Below, one piece after another: positions 16,549-25,607 of a DNA stretch of 64,000 bases. The notes under the pieces were generated by a model, which made no database searches, had not been told where the DNA came from, and worked only from the letters and a program-made list of their open reading frames with translations. Numbering within the stretch: the first letter of the stretch is position 1; each line of letters begins with the position of its first letter. Location of the stretch: the NCBI RefSeq assembly GCF_004124275.1, contig NZ_CP027218.1, positions 5,291,001 to 5,355,000 on the forward strand. The letters run 5' to 3'. A program made the translations under genes and the position numbers. The DNA comes from Pseudomonas sp. DTU12.3 (lineage in GTDB: Bacteria > Pseudomonadota > Gammaproteobacteria > Pseudomonadales > Pseudomonadaceae).

Positions 16549-16692
16549 CAGTGATCGAGAGAACAGCGATCAACTCAAGCCGACTACCCGACAACTAACC
16601 TAAAGCCCACCCCGTTAACGCCGATAACCCGGCATCAATAGTTTCTGGCGATTTCCACCCTCGCCCACCACCTTTTTCCACAGAAGGTTCAT

Positions 16693-17595
16693 ATGTCTTC
16701 CACCAAAGCCCGCGCAGATTCACTTTCGCTTCTGCTGTTTACCTTGCGCAGCGGCAAGCTGATGGCGATCAACCTGCTGAAAGTCAGTGAAATCATCCCC
16801 TGCCCGCCGCTGACCAAGCTGCCGGAGTCGCACCCGCACGTCAAAGGCATCGCCACTCTGCGCGGCGCCTCCTTGTCGGTCATCGACCTCAGCCGCGCCA
16901 TCGGCGAACGTCCGCTGGAAGACCCGAACGGCGGTTGCCTGATCGTCACCGACGTCAGCCGTTCCAAACAGGGTCTGCACGTTCAAGCGGTAAGCAAAAT
17001 CGTCCATTGCCTGACCACCGACATCAAACCGCCGCCGTTCGGTTCCGGCGGCTCGCGCGCTTACATCACCGGCGTGACCTCCGTCGACGGCACGCTGGTG
17101 CAAGTGCTCGACATCGAAAAAGTCATCCACAGCATCGCCCCGGCACAGATTGAAATGGCCCCGACCGACCTGACCATGGAAGACGCTGACGTCCTCGGCA
17201 ACGCGCGGATTCTGGTGGTCGACGACAGCCAGGTGGCGCTGCAGCAATCGGTACACACCCTGCGCAACCTCGGCCTGCAATGCCACACCGCGCGCAGTGC
17301 CAAGGAAGCCATCGATTGCCTGCTCGATCTGCAAGGCACCGCACAACAGATCAACCTGATCGTCTCCGACATCGAAATGTCCGAGATGGACGGCTACGCC
17401 TTCACCCGCACCCTGCGCGAGACGCCGGATTTCTCCCACCTCTACGTATTGCTGCACACCTCGCTCGACAGCGCGATGAACAGCGAGAAGGCACGTCTGG
17501 CCGGAGCGAACGCGGTGCTGACCAAGTTTTCTTCGCCAGAGTTGACCCAGCGCCTGATCGAAGCGGCCAAGCACGTCGCCGCGCAAGGGCACTGA
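16693..17595 (+). CDS. cheV: Chemotaxis coupling protein CheV
   Basis: Couples chemoreceptors to the CheA kinase and can itself be phosphorylated for adaptation. The 300-residue protein has a CheW domain (about 8-155) joined to a receiver domain (about 172-298), with the acidic pair D177/D178 in LVVDDSQ and phospho-acceptor D226 in IVSDIEMSEMDG. This order defines CheV. No other chemotaxis genes are near, as is usual for scattered cheV paralogues in Pseudomonas. The ATG follows AGAAGG. Confidence 0.92.
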   Translation: MSSTKARADSLSLLLFTLRSGKLMAINLLKVSEIIPCPPLTKLPESHPHVKGIATLRGASLSVIDLSRAIGERPLEDPNGGCLIVTDVSRSKQGLHVQAVSKIVHCLTTDIKPPPFGSGGSRAYITGVTSVDGTLVQVLDIEKVIHSIAPAQIEMAPTDLTMEDADVLGNARILVVDDSQVALQQSVHTLRNLGLQCHTARSAKEAIDCLLDLQGTAQQINLIVSDIEMSEMDGYAFTRTLRETPDFSHLYVLLHTSLDSAMNSEKARLAGANAVLTKFSSPELTQRLIEAAKHVAAQGH

Positions 17596-17598
17596 GTC

Positions 17599-18081
17599 TT
17601 GGTCGAGGCGTATTGTTTTTTGATGCGGCGCGACCTCGGCGAGGACGTACCGACCGCCCCATTACCGCAAGGTATCGAACTGTCTGTTTACCGCGCCGAA
17701 CTGGCGCCAGCGGTGCATCGACTGATGCAAATCGGTTTCCGCGAAGGTGGCGGCCGGGTGCCAGCACTGGAAGACTGGCAGCAGCGGTTTGAAAGCGATC
17801 CCGAATACGATCCGACGTTGTGTTTCATCGCCTGCGATGACGAAGGCGTGGTCGGCGTGGCGCAGTGCTGGACGAGTTCGTATATCAAGAATCTGGTGGT
17901 GCATCCGCGCGCTCAGGGCTTGGGATTGGGCCGCGCGCTGCTGCTGAATGCATTCAAGGTGTTTCAACAACGGCGTGAAGGTTTTGTCGATTTGAAGGTG
18001 CTGGAAGACAACCTGCGGGCGCAGCGGTTGTATGAAAGTGCCGGGATGTATGTGGTGCGCCGGGAGTTGGTACCGGACTGA
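17599..18081 (+). CDS. GNAT-family N-acetyltransferase
   Basis: Acetyltransferase-fold protein of up to 160 residues. The acetyl-CoA loop is NLVVHPRAQGLGLGRALL (about 96-113), followed by the C-terminal LYESAGMYVVRRE typical of GNAT enzymes. The acceptor is unknown. The start is uncertain: TTG at 17599 just after the cheV stop, or ATG at 17623 (MRRDLGED). The same frame is closed upstream by the cheV stop codon. It is three bases after cheV and probably co-transcribed with it. Confidence 0.85.
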   Translation: MVEAYCFLMRRDLGEDVPTAPLPQGIELSVYRAELAPAVHRLMQIGFREGGGRVPALEDWQQRFESDPEYDPTLCFIACDDEGVVGVAQCWTSSYIKNLVVHPRAQGLGLGRALLLNAFKVFQQRREGFVDLKVLEDNLRAQRLYESAGMYVVRRELVPD

Positions 18082-18089
18082 TCGAGCGC

Positions 18090-18157
18090 TTTCGCGAGCA
18101 AGCCCGCTCCCACATTTGGAATGCATTCACTCTGTGGGAGCGGGCTTGCTCGCGAAG
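18090..18157. repeat. REPIN, GTGGGAGCGGGCTTGC type
   Basis: Inverted pair of the same REP as at 12953, with a 17-bp spacer, starting 9 bp past the acetyltransferase stop. Confidence 0.92.
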
Positions 18158-18227
18158 AGCCGGCACCGGCAACTTCCTTCTCTGGGCAGACTCCAACCTT
18201 GGCCACTCACGACCAAGGATGCCCAAC

Positions 18228-18554
18228 ATGAAAGCCCTCACCGCAAGCCTGCTCTGCCTCTCCGCCCTCGCCTCTCAGGCCCACGCCTCCAGCCCCGACG
18301 CCTGGGCCGCATACGACAAAAACGTACTCGCCAGTTGCACTAAAGCCAGCGGCCTGAAAAACGCCAAACCGGTCGGCACCCCCGCACAATTCGATGACCG
18401 CGTTGGCTACACCGCCGTGTTGCTGCAAGGCCAATACCCGCAAAAACACATGAAAGGCCAACAGGGCACCGAGCTGTGCCTGTACAACAAACAGTCCAAA
18501 ACCGCCTTCGTCACCGAGTGGGACTCGATCCGGCCGACCGGCAAAACCCAGTGA
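18228..18554 (+). CDS. Small exported protein of unknown function
   Basis: A 108-residue protein with a clear signal peptide (MKALTASLLCLSALASQAHA, cleavage after AHA). The mature part of about 88 residues has two cysteines (ASCTKAS, ELCLYN) that may form a disulfide, so a periplasmic location is likely. ATG at 18228 is chosen over one at 18219 because AAGGA lies 10 bases upstream of it. I cannot name the family. Confidence 0.75.
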   Translation: MKALTASLLCLSALASQAHASSPDAWAAYDKNVLASCTKASGLKNAKPVGTPAQFDDRVGYTAVLLQGQYPQKHMKGQQGTELCLYNKQSKTAFVTEWDSIRPTGKTQ

Positions 18555-18637
18555 CTGGCGCACAACTTGCTTCGAACCGGGCCTGTACGGTGGTTTTCCG
18601 CCACCGTCTCACACCCTGATTGAAGACAGATCGCTCA

Positions 18638-19387
18638 ATGAATACGACGTTTTCCTGCGTAGGCTGCGGCAAATGCTGCACCGATCATCATGTCCCGCTG
18701 ACCTTGGCCGAAGCCCGTATGTGGGCGGCGGATGGCGGCCAGGTGATCGTGCTGGTCGAGGCCTTTCTCGGCAATGGCCTGGGTTTACCGGCGCACCAGC
18801 GTGAACATGCCGAACGCCGTTCGGTGGTGGTGCGCAGCGGCGCGACCGCTGCGCACGTGGCAATCACCTTCGCCGCCTACAACGTCGGTCCCTGCCGGAA
18901 TCTTGACGAAGACAAGCTGTGCCGGATCTATGCACGGCGACCGTTGGTGTGCCGCATTTATCCGGCGGAAATCAATCCGCATATCCCGCTCAACCCTGCT
19001 GCCAAGGATTGCCCGCCGGAGTCTTGGGAACAGGGGCCGGTATTGATTGCGGGTGGCGAGTTGGTTGATCAGGAACTGATTGAATTGATCCAGCGATCAC
19101 GTCAGGCGGATCGTGATGACATCGGCATCAAAGATGCGATTTGCGCCATGCTCGGGATTCGTACCACGGCATTGAAAGGTGACGGGTTTACTGCCTATCT
19201 GCCGAACATGAGCGCGTTTGCGTCGGCGATCGATCAGGTGCGCGCGCAACCGCCGGGCGAGGCGCTGAGTGAGTGGCTGTTTCATGTGTCCGGGGATGAC
19301 ATTGCCGGGCAGGTGCTGGCGGCCGGGGCGCGAGTGGTGAGCGAGCCGGCGCAGACTTATGCGTTTATCTCGCTGCGCGCGGCCTGA
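18638..19387 (+). CDS. YkgJ-family cysteine cluster protein
   Basis: A 249-residue protein with the zinc/iron-binding cysteine cluster of the YkgJ (UPF0153) family: FSCVGCGKCC at residues 5-14, then CRNLDEDKLCRIYARRP and CRIYP near 90-110. Function is unknown in the family; metal or Fe-S binding is suspected. ATG at 18638 starts directly before the cluster; an in-frame TTG at 18620 is less likely. No clear operon partner. Confidence 0.82.
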   Translation: MNTTFSCVGCGKCCTDHHVPLTLAEARMWAADGGQVIVLVEAFLGNGLGLPAHQREHAERRSVVVRSGATAAHVAITFAAYNVGPCRNLDEDKLCRIYARRPLVCRIYPAEINPHIPLNPAAKDCPPESWEQGPVLIAGGELVDQELIELIQRSRQADRDDIGIKDAICAMLGIRTTALKGDGFTAYLPNMSAFASAIDQVRAQPPGEALSEWLFHVSGDDIAGQVLAAGARVVSEPAQTYAFISLRAA

Positions 19388-19412
19388 TCCAGATTAACGG
19401 TGATCGAACGTC

Positions 19413-19505
19413 CATCGCTGGCAAGCCAGCTCCCCCAGGGTTTTGCGTCGTACGCAAAATGTGTGAACACCCGAGAAAACTGTGGGAGCTGGCTTGCCAG
19501 CGATG
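19413..19505. repeat. REPIN of a second type (CATCGCTGGCAAGCCAGCTC)
   Basis: Inverted arms CATCGCTGGCAAGCCAGCTC at 19413-19432 and its complement at 19486-19505. The spacer contains a separate perfect palindrome, TTTTGCGT-CGT-ACGCAAAA (19441-19459). Lies between the 3' end of the YkgJ-family gene and a convergent small gene. Confidence 0.85.
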
Positions 19506-19560
19506 AGGCCAGTCCGGTCAACCTTGATCGCGAACTTGCCACCGCACGCGGCAATAAAAC

Positions 19561-19800
19561 TCAGCGTTTGCCCATCGAACGACGAGTGCCCGGCGGCGCC
19601 ATGCCCGGGGTCTTGGTGTGACCGTTCTTCGCGCCGTTCTTGTACCAAGGCTGATTCGATTCTTTGGCGCCAGCCAGCTCACCCGGTTTGAAGGGGAACT
19701 TGAAGGCCGGAATCTCGGCTTTGGTTTCTGGGGTGTCGGCCACTTCAGCCGGGACATCGCTCACGGCGTCGTCAACCGGCGGTTGGGTTGGGGAAGTCAT
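19561..19800 (-). CDS. Small conserved-looking hypothetical protein
   Basis: A 79-residue protein without membrane helices. It has an acidic, proline-rich N-terminus (MTSPTQPPVDDAVSDVPAEV) and a basic C-terminus (PPGTRRSMGKR), with an aromatic middle segment (FKFPFKPGEL). It looks intrinsically disordered. ATG at 19800 has GGAG eight bases upstream. Not recognised; no function can be proposed. Confidence 0.6.
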   Translation of the reverse strand: MTSPTQPPVDDAVSDVPAEVADTPETKAEIPAFKFPFKPGELAGAKESNQPWYKNGAKNGHTKTPGMAPPGTRRSMGKR

Positions 19801-19911
19801 AAAAGCTCCGCAAAGCAAAAAGTCGGGCCCGATCAGTGAGCCGCAAAGGCGCGCAGTATACCTGTGCGCCTTCGCTCGGCACCTGAAGATTTGCAGCACA
19901 CGCCGAACGGC

Positions 19912-20217
19912 CTACAGGTAGCTGATGGTGACGATGCCTTTGTCGGTCGAAGTCTTCAGAGCTTGGTAAGTCATGGACATCGGCAGCGATTGATGGCTGC
20001 AAGCATTGCGATAAGTGTCCACATCGATTTTCAGGCCCGGTTTGATTTCGACCTGACGAGACTCCGTTGCGGACAACCCACCGACACGTCCGACCGCACA
20101 GCCGGAATCAACGATTTGCCCGGTAAAGCGGATCTCGCCGGATTGACTGCCAGGCGCGGCGAAGGTTGTGAGTGGAAGCAGGAGAAGCACGTACGGCAGA
20201 GCGGTTTTCAGCTTCAT
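19912..20217 (-). CDS. Short fimbrial-subunit-like exported protein
   Basis: A 101-residue protein with a signal peptide (MKLKTALPYVLLLLPLTTFA). The mature start GEIRFTGQIVDSGCAV closely resembles the first strand of type 1 pilin subunits (G-x-I-x-F-x-G-x-I-x-x-x-x-C-x-V), with cysteines at C40 and C73. Normal pilins are about 160-180 residues, so this is either a truncated relic or a small secreted relative. No usher or chaperone genes lie nearby. ATG at 20217 follows GGGAG. Fold assignment is inference from the motif. Confidence 0.6.
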   Translation of the reverse strand: MKLKTALPYVLLLLPLTTFAAPGSQSGEIRFTGQIVDSGCAVGRVGGLSATESRQVEIKPGLKIDVDTYRNACSHQSLPMSMTYQALKTSTDKGIVTISYL

Positions 20218-20398
20218 TTCAAGACACTCCCGGGGTGAGCGGCCCAGAGAACCCGGGCTACACAAAGTTTATCCGCGAGCAGGGACGGATCTTGAGAAGC
20301 ATAGTTGGCAAACGAGTCCCGAATTGGGAACGATCAGTGCCTTTTTGGGACCGGTTAACGAAATGGACCAATAGAGATGTATCGTCAGTTCAGGCGCC

Positions 20399-20463
20399 TT
20401 CGCGAGCAAGCCCGCTCCCACATTTGGAATGCGCCCCCTGTGGGAGCGGGCTTGCTCGCGAAG
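20399..20463. repeat. REPIN, GTGGGAGCGGGCTTGC type
   Basis: Inverted REP pair with a short spacer. It lies in the 445-bp gap (20218-20662) upstream of the efflux operon; I see no gene in the rest of that gap. The promoter of the operon is not recognisable. Confidence 0.9.
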
Positions 20464-20662
20464 AACGATGACGCGGTAGACCTGCAGATCAGGTTTGCGG
20501 AGACCCGCCGTCAGGGCGGAATCCTAAGCAGCCGTTACCGCAGCAACGGATATGTACACAGCGAAACTGACAGCGCCGACAGCTAGCCGTCACCCTCCTG
20601 ACCCGCAAACAAGTTTATAAAGACACCAACCCTGCCCAAACTCCGTCCGGCGCCCACCCCGC

Positions 20663-21823
20663 ATGCGAATCCAAAAGAACAAAGCCCTGCTCGCTACCCT
20701 ATTAATCGTCCTCGCAGGCGCAGGTCTGTGGTACGCCCTGAAACCCGCCCCGACCAAACTCTCCACCCCAACCGCCATCCCCGTGCGAGTCGTGGCCGTC
20801 AGCGAAAAAGACGTCCCCCGCTACACCAGCGGCATCGGCTCCGTACTCTCATTACACAGCGTGGTTGTGCGCCCACAGATCGACGGCATCCTCACCAAAA
20901 TCCTCGTCAAAGAAGGCCAACTGGTCAAAGCAGGCGACCTCCTGGCCACGATCGACGACCGCTCCATCCGCGCCAGCCTCGACCAGGCCCGCGCCCAACT
21001 GGGTGAAAGCCAGGCGCAACTGCAAGTCGCCCTGGTCAACCTCAAGCGCTACAAACTGCTCACCGTCGACGACGGCATCTCGAAACAGACCTACGACCAA
21101 CAACAAGCCCTGGTCAACCAACTGAAGGCCACCGCCCAAGGTAACCAAGCCTCGATTGATGCGGCGCAGGTACAACTTTCCTACACGCAGATCCGCTCTC
21201 CGGTCACCGGCCGCGTCGGTATTCGTACGGTCGATGAAGGCAACTTCCTGCGCATGACCGACACCGCAGGCCTGTTCACGGTCACCCAGATCGACCCGAT
21301 CGCCGTCGAGTTTTCCTTGCCCCAGCAAATGCTGCCGACCTTGCAAGGCCTGATCAGCGATCCGCAGCGCGCCCAGGTCAAGGCCTACATCGGCGCCGAC
21401 ACCGATGGCGAAACCGGTAACCTGCTCGGCGAAGGTCATCTCACCCTGATCGACAACCAGATCAACGCCAACACCGGCACCATTCGCGCCAAGGCCGAGT
21501 TCGACAACGCCAGCCAGAAGCTCTGGCCCGGGCTGTTGGTCACGGTAAAAATTCAGACAGCCCTCGACAAAGATGCCCTGGTCGTCCCGCCCACCGTCGT
21601 ACAACGTGGCCTCGACCAACACTTCGTTTACCGGGTAAACGGCGACAAGGTCGAAGCCGTACAAGTGCAGATGGTTTACCAAGGCAGTGGCGAGGACATC
21701 ATCAAAGGCGTGAAGGCCGGTGATGTACTGGTCACCGATGGCCAGTCGCGGCTCAAACCCGGCTCGACCGTGCAAGTGATGACCGAGCCGGCGCAGGTGG
21801 TGCAAGCGGAGCCGAAACCATGA
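20663..21823 (+). CDS. RND efflux periplasmic adaptor (MdtA-like)
   Basis: Membrane-fusion protein of 386 residues that links an RND pump to an outer-membrane channel. One N-terminal membrane helix (about 8-26) anchors it. Domains follow in order: split lipoyl domain (VVRPQIDGILTKILVKEGQLVKAGD near 67-91, IRSPVTGRVGIR near 178-189), an alpha-helical hairpin (about 100-165) and beta-barrel domains. The fold and length match MdtA/MexA-type adaptors. Its stop overlaps the pump start by 4 bp (ATGA). Confidence 0.92.
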   Translation: MRIQKNKALLATLLIVLAGAGLWYALKPAPTKLSTPTAIPVRVVAVSEKDVPRYTSGIGSVLSLHSVVVRPQIDGILTKILVKEGQLVKAGDLLATIDDRSIRASLDQARAQLGESQAQLQVALVNLKRYKLLTVDDGISKQTYDQQQALVNQLKATAQGNQASIDAAQVQLSYTQIRSPVTGRVGIRTVDEGNFLRMTDTAGLFTVTQIDPIAVEFSLPQQMLPTLQGLISDPQRAQVKAYIGADTDGETGNLLGEGHLTLIDNQINANTGTIRAKAEFDNASQKLWPGLLVTVKIQTALDKDALVVPPTVVQRGLDQHFVYRVNGDKVEAVQVQMVYQGSGEDIIKGVKAGDVLVTDGQSRLKPGSTVQVMTEPAQVVQAEPKP

Positions 21824-24800
21824 AGGCGCACAAAGGCGTCTCCACGTGGTGCATCGATCACCCGGTCGCCACAATCCTGCTGACCATCGCGCTGGTGCTG
21901 GTCGGTTTGATTGCCTTCCCGCGCTTGCCGATCGCTCCACTGCCGGAAGCGGAATTTCCTACGATTCAGGTCTCGGCGCAGTTGCCCGGCGCCAGCCCCG
22001 ACACCATGGCTTCATCCGTGGCCACGCCGCTGGAGGTGCAATTCAGCGCCATCCCCGGCATGACCCAGATGACCTCAAGCAGTGCCTTGGGCTCAAGCCT
22101 GTTGACCCTGCAATTCACCCTCGATAAAAGCATCGACACTGCCGCGCAAGAAGTCCAGGCGGCGATCAACACCGCCGCCGGCAAACTGCCCAAGGACATG
22201 CCGACGCTGCCAACGTGGAAGAAGGTCAACCCGGCCGACAGCCCAGTGCTGATCCTCAGCGTCAGCTCGACGCAAATGCCCGGCACCGAACTCAGCGACC
22301 TGGTGGAAACCCTGCTCTCGCGTCAGATCAGCCAGATCGACGGCGTAGGACAAATCAACATCACCGGTCAGCAACGTCCGGCTATCCGTGTGCAAGCCTC
22401 GGCCGACAAACTCGCGGCGATCGGCCTGACCCTCGCCGACATTCGGCTGGCGATCCAGCAGACCAGCCTCAACCTCGCCAAAGGTGCGCTGTACGGCGAA
22501 TCGAGCATCTCGACGCTGTCGACCAACGACCAGTTGTTCCATCCTGAGGACTACAGCCAACTCATCGTTTCCTACAAGGATGGCGCCCCGGTTCACCTGC
22601 GCGATGTCGCCAAAGTCGTCAACGGTTCGGAAGATGCCTACGTGCAAGCGTGGGCCGGCGATCAACCCGGTGTGAACCTGGTGATCTCGCGCCAACCCGG
22701 CGCCAACATCGTTGAAACCGTCGACCGCATTCAAGCCGCCCTGCCCGGCCTCGAAGCGATGCTGCCAGCCTCGGTGCAAGTGAAAACCCTGATCGACCGC
22801 ACCCAGACCATCCGCGCTTCGCTGCACGAAGTCGAAATCACCCTGATGATCGCGATTCTGCTGGTGGTCGCGGTAATGGCGCTGTTCCTGCGCCAATTGT
22901 CGGCGACCCTGATTGTCTCGGCGGTACTCGGCGTGTCGTTGATCGCCAGTTTCGCCCTGATGTACATCCTCGGTTTCAGCCTGAACAACCTGACGCTGGT
23001 GGCGATCGTTGTCGCGGTCGGCTTCGTCGTCGACGATGCGATCGTGGTGGTGGAAAACATCCACCGCCATCTGGAAGCCGGCGACGACATGCGCGAAGCC
23101 GCGATCAAAGGCGCAGGCGAGATCGGTTTCACCGTGGTCTCGATCAGTTTCTCGCTAGTGGCAGCGTTTATTCCGCTGCTATTCATGGGCGGCGTGGTCG
23201 GGCGCCTGTTCAAGGAATTCGCCCTGACCGCGACCTCGACCATCATGATTTCCGTGGTGGTCTCGCTGACTCTCGCGCCGACGCTAGCCGCGCTGTTCAT
23301 GCGCAAACCGGTGCATCACGCCCACGCCAAACCGGGTTTCAGCGAACGCCTGCTCGGCTGGTACGAACGAGGCCTGCGTCGCGCCCTCGCCCATCAGAAA
23401 TTGATGATTGGCGTGTTCGGTTTGTCGCTGGCGATGGCCATCGGCGGTTACATCTTTATCCCGAAAGGTTTCTTCCCGATTCAGGACACCGGTTTCGTCC
23501 TCGGCACCACCGAAGCTGCGGCGGATATTTCCTACGGCGACATGGTTAAAAAACACCTGGCGATGGCCGAAATCGTCGCCGCCGATCCGGCCGTGCAAGC
23601 GTTTTCCCACTCGGTGGGTGTCTCCGGCAGTAACCAGACCATCGCCAACGGCCGCTTCTGGATTGCCCTGAAAAAACGCGGCGACCGTGATGTCAGCGCC
23701 AGTCAGTTCATCGACCGCATCCGCCCACAACTGATGAAAGTCCCCGGCATCGTCCTCTATCTGCGCGCCGGCCAAGACATCAACCTCAGCTCCGGCCCGA
23801 GCCGTGCGCAGTACCAATACGTACTGAAGAGCAACGACGGCGCGACCCTCGCCACCTGGACGCAACGCCTCACGGAAAAACTGCGCAGCAACCCGGCGTT
23901 CCGCGATATTTCCAATGATCTGCAACTGGGCGGCAGCATCACCCACATCAGCATCGACCGCAGCGCCGCCGCACGTTTCGGCCTGACCGCGAGCGATGTC
24001 GACGAGGCGCTGTACGATGCCTTCGGCCAACGGCAGATCAATGAATTCCAGACTCAGGTCAACCAGTACAACGTGATTCTGGAGCTGGACACCAAGCAAC
24101 GCGGCAAAGCCGAAAGCCTCAACTATTTCTACCTGCGCTCACCGCTGAGTGGCGAGATGGTGCCACTGTCGGCACTGGCCAAATTCGATGCGCCGACCAT
24201 TGGCCCATTGTCGATTGCTCACGACGGCATGTTCCCGGCCGCCAACCTGTCATTCAACCTCGCGCCCGGCGTCGCGTTGGGTGATGCGGTGATTTTGCTC
24301 AATCAGGCCAAGGCCGAGATCGGCATGCCGACGGCGATCAGCGGCAACTTCCAGGGTGCGGCGCAGGCGTTCCAGAGTTCGCTGGCCAGTCAACCGTGGC
24401 TGATTCTCGCGGCGCTGGTGGCGGTGTACATCATTCTCGGCGTGCTTTATGAAAGCTTCGTGCACCCGCTGACGATCATTTCGACGTTGCCGGCGGCAGG
24501 CTTGGGCGCGGTGATCATGCTGTGGATCTGCGGCCAGGACTTTTCGATCATGGCGTTGATCGGCCTGGTGTTGCTGATCGGTATCGTCAAGAAGAACGGC
24601 ATCCTGATGATCGACTTCGCCCTGGAGGCGCAGCGCCATCGAGGCCTGTCGCCGCAGGAGGCGATTTTCGAGGCGTGCATCACGCGGTTCCGGCCAATCA
24701 TCATGACCACCCTCGCCGCCCTGCTCGGCGCACTGCCGCTGATGCTCGGCTACGGCACCGGCGCCGAACTGCGCCAGCCGCTGGGGATCGCGGTGGTCGG

Positions 24801-24921
24801 CGGCTTGCTGGTCAGCCAGATGCTGACGCTGTTCACCACGCCGGTCATATACTTATGGCTTGAGCGGCTGTTCCACAGGCCCAAACCTATGCCGTCACCG
24901 GCATTGGCGACCACAGACTGA
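21820..24921 (+). CDS. RND efflux transporter (MdtB/MdtC-like)
   Basis: Proton-driven inner-membrane pump of 1033 residues with the standard 12-helix RND plan and two large periplasmic loops. Helix 4 carries the proton-relay aspartate pair in VGFVVDDAIVVVENIHRH (about 395-412). The repeat half has GLVLLIGIVKKNGILMIDFA near 920. Sequence style is nearest MdtB/MdtC/MuxB pumps, but a single pump gene is present instead of the paired two. Substrates are unknown. No outer-membrane factor gene is in the operon. Confidence 0.92.
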   Translation: MKAHKGVSTWCIDHPVATILLTIALVLVGLIAFPRLPIAPLPEAEFPTIQVSAQLPGASPDTMASSVATPLEVQFSAIPGMTQMTSSSALGSSLLTLQFTLDKSIDTAAQEVQAAINTAAGKLPKDMPTLPTWKKVNPADSPVLILSVSSTQMPGTELSDLVETLLSRQISQIDGVGQINITGQQRPAIRVQASADKLAAIGLTLADIRLAIQQTSLNLAKGALYGESSISTLSTNDQLFHPEDYSQLIVSYKDGAPVHLRDVAKVVNGSEDAYVQAWAGDQPGVNLVISRQPGANIVETVDRIQAALPGLEAMLPASVQVKTLIDRTQTIRASLHEVEITLMIAILLVVAVMALFLRQLSATLIVSAVLGVSLIASFALMYILGFSLNNLTLVAIVVAVGFVVDDAIVVVENIHRHLEAGDDMREAAIKGAGEIGFTVVSISFSLVAAFIPLLFMGGVVGRLFKEFALTATSTIMISVVVSLTLAPTLAALFMRKPVHHAHAKPGFSERLLGWYERGLRRALAHQKLMIGVFGLSLAMAIGGYIFIPKGFFPIQDTGFVLGTTEAAADISYGDMVKKHLAMAEIVAADPAVQAFSHSVGVSGSNQTIANGRFWIALKKRGDRDVSASQFIDRIRPQLMKVPGIVLYLRAGQDINLSSGPSRAQYQYVLKSNDGATLATWTQRLTEKLRSNPAFRDISNDLQLGGSITHISIDRSAAARFGLTASDVDEALYDAFGQRQINEFQTQVNQYNVILELDTKQRGKAESLNYFYLRSPLSGEMVPLSALAKFDAPTIGPLSIAHDGMFPAANLSFNLAPGVALGDAVILLNQAKAEIGMPTAISGNFQGAAQAFQSSLASQPWLILAALVAVYIILGVLYESFVHPLTIISTLPAAGLGAVIMLWICGQDFSIMALIGLVLLIGIVKKNGILMIDFALEAQRHRGLSPQEAIFEACITRFRPIIMTTLAALLGALPLMLGYGTGAELRQPLGIAVVGGLLVSQMLTLFTTPVIYLWLERLFHRPKPMPSPALATTD

Positions 24922-24929
24922 GGCGGGTC

Positions 24930-25607
24930 ATGCGCGTTCTGATTATCGAAGACGAGGAAAAAACCGCGGACTATCTGCACCGCGGTCTGACGGAACAGGG
25001 TTACACCGTGGATCTGGCCCGCGACGGCGTCGAGGGTCTGCATCTGGCGCTGGAAAGCGACTACGCGGTGATCGTCCTCGACGTCATGTTGCCGGGCCTC
25101 GATGGCTTCGGCGTGCTGCGCGCATTGCGTGCGCGCAAGCAGACCCCGGTGATCATGCTCACCGCCCGCGAGCGCGTTGAGGACCGCATCAAAGGCCTGC
25201 GCGACGGTGCCGACGACTATCTCGGCAAACCGTTTTCGTTCCTTGAACTGGTCGCGCGCCTGCAAGCCCTGACCCGGCGCAGTGGCGGCCATGAACCGGT
25301 GCAAGTAAGCATCGCCGACCTGTGGATAGATTTGATCAGCCGCAAGGCCACCCGCGCCGGCACGCGTCTGGATCTGACCGCCAAAGAGTTTTCGCTGCTT
25401 AGCGTGCTGGCTCGCCGACAAGGTGAAATCCTCTCGAAAACCGCCATCGCCGAGATGGTCTGGGACATCAATTTCGACAGTGACGCCAATGTCGTCGAAG
25501 TCGCGATCAAACGCCTGCGCGCCAAGCTCGACGGGCCGTTCGACGAAAAACTGCTGCACACCATTCGCGGCATGGGTTATGTGCTGGAGAGCCGTGGTGT
25601 CCAGTAA
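24930..25607 (+). CDS. OmpR-family response regulator (CusR-like)
   Basis: Regulator of 225 residues. The receiver domain has the acidic pair E7/D8 (IIEDEEK), phospho-acceptor D51 in IVLDVMLPG, and the conserved lysine in YLGKPFSF. The C-terminal winged helix ends HTIRGMGYVLE. It is close to the CusR/CopR heavy-metal type. It starts 8 bp after the pump gene and overlaps the sensor gene, so it likely controls its own efflux operon. Confidence 0.9.
   Translation: MRVLIIEDEEKTADYLHRGLTEQGYTVDLARDGVEGLHLALESDYAVIVLDVMLPGLDGFGVLRALRARKQTPVIMLTARERVEDRIKGLRDGADDYLGKPFSFLELVARLQALTRRSGGHEPVQVSIADLWIDLISRKATRAGTRLDLTAKEFSLLSVLARRQGEILSKTAIAEMVWDINFDSDANVVEVAIKRLRAKLDGPFDEKLLHTIRGMGYVLESRGVQ

Noticed and set aside
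16093..16603. Repeated short open frames of about 66 codons starting MYNARHLGR, suggesting a repeat protein.
   Set aside because: They recur only because the DNA repeats; the 131-bp period is not a multiple of three and no ribosome site precedes them.
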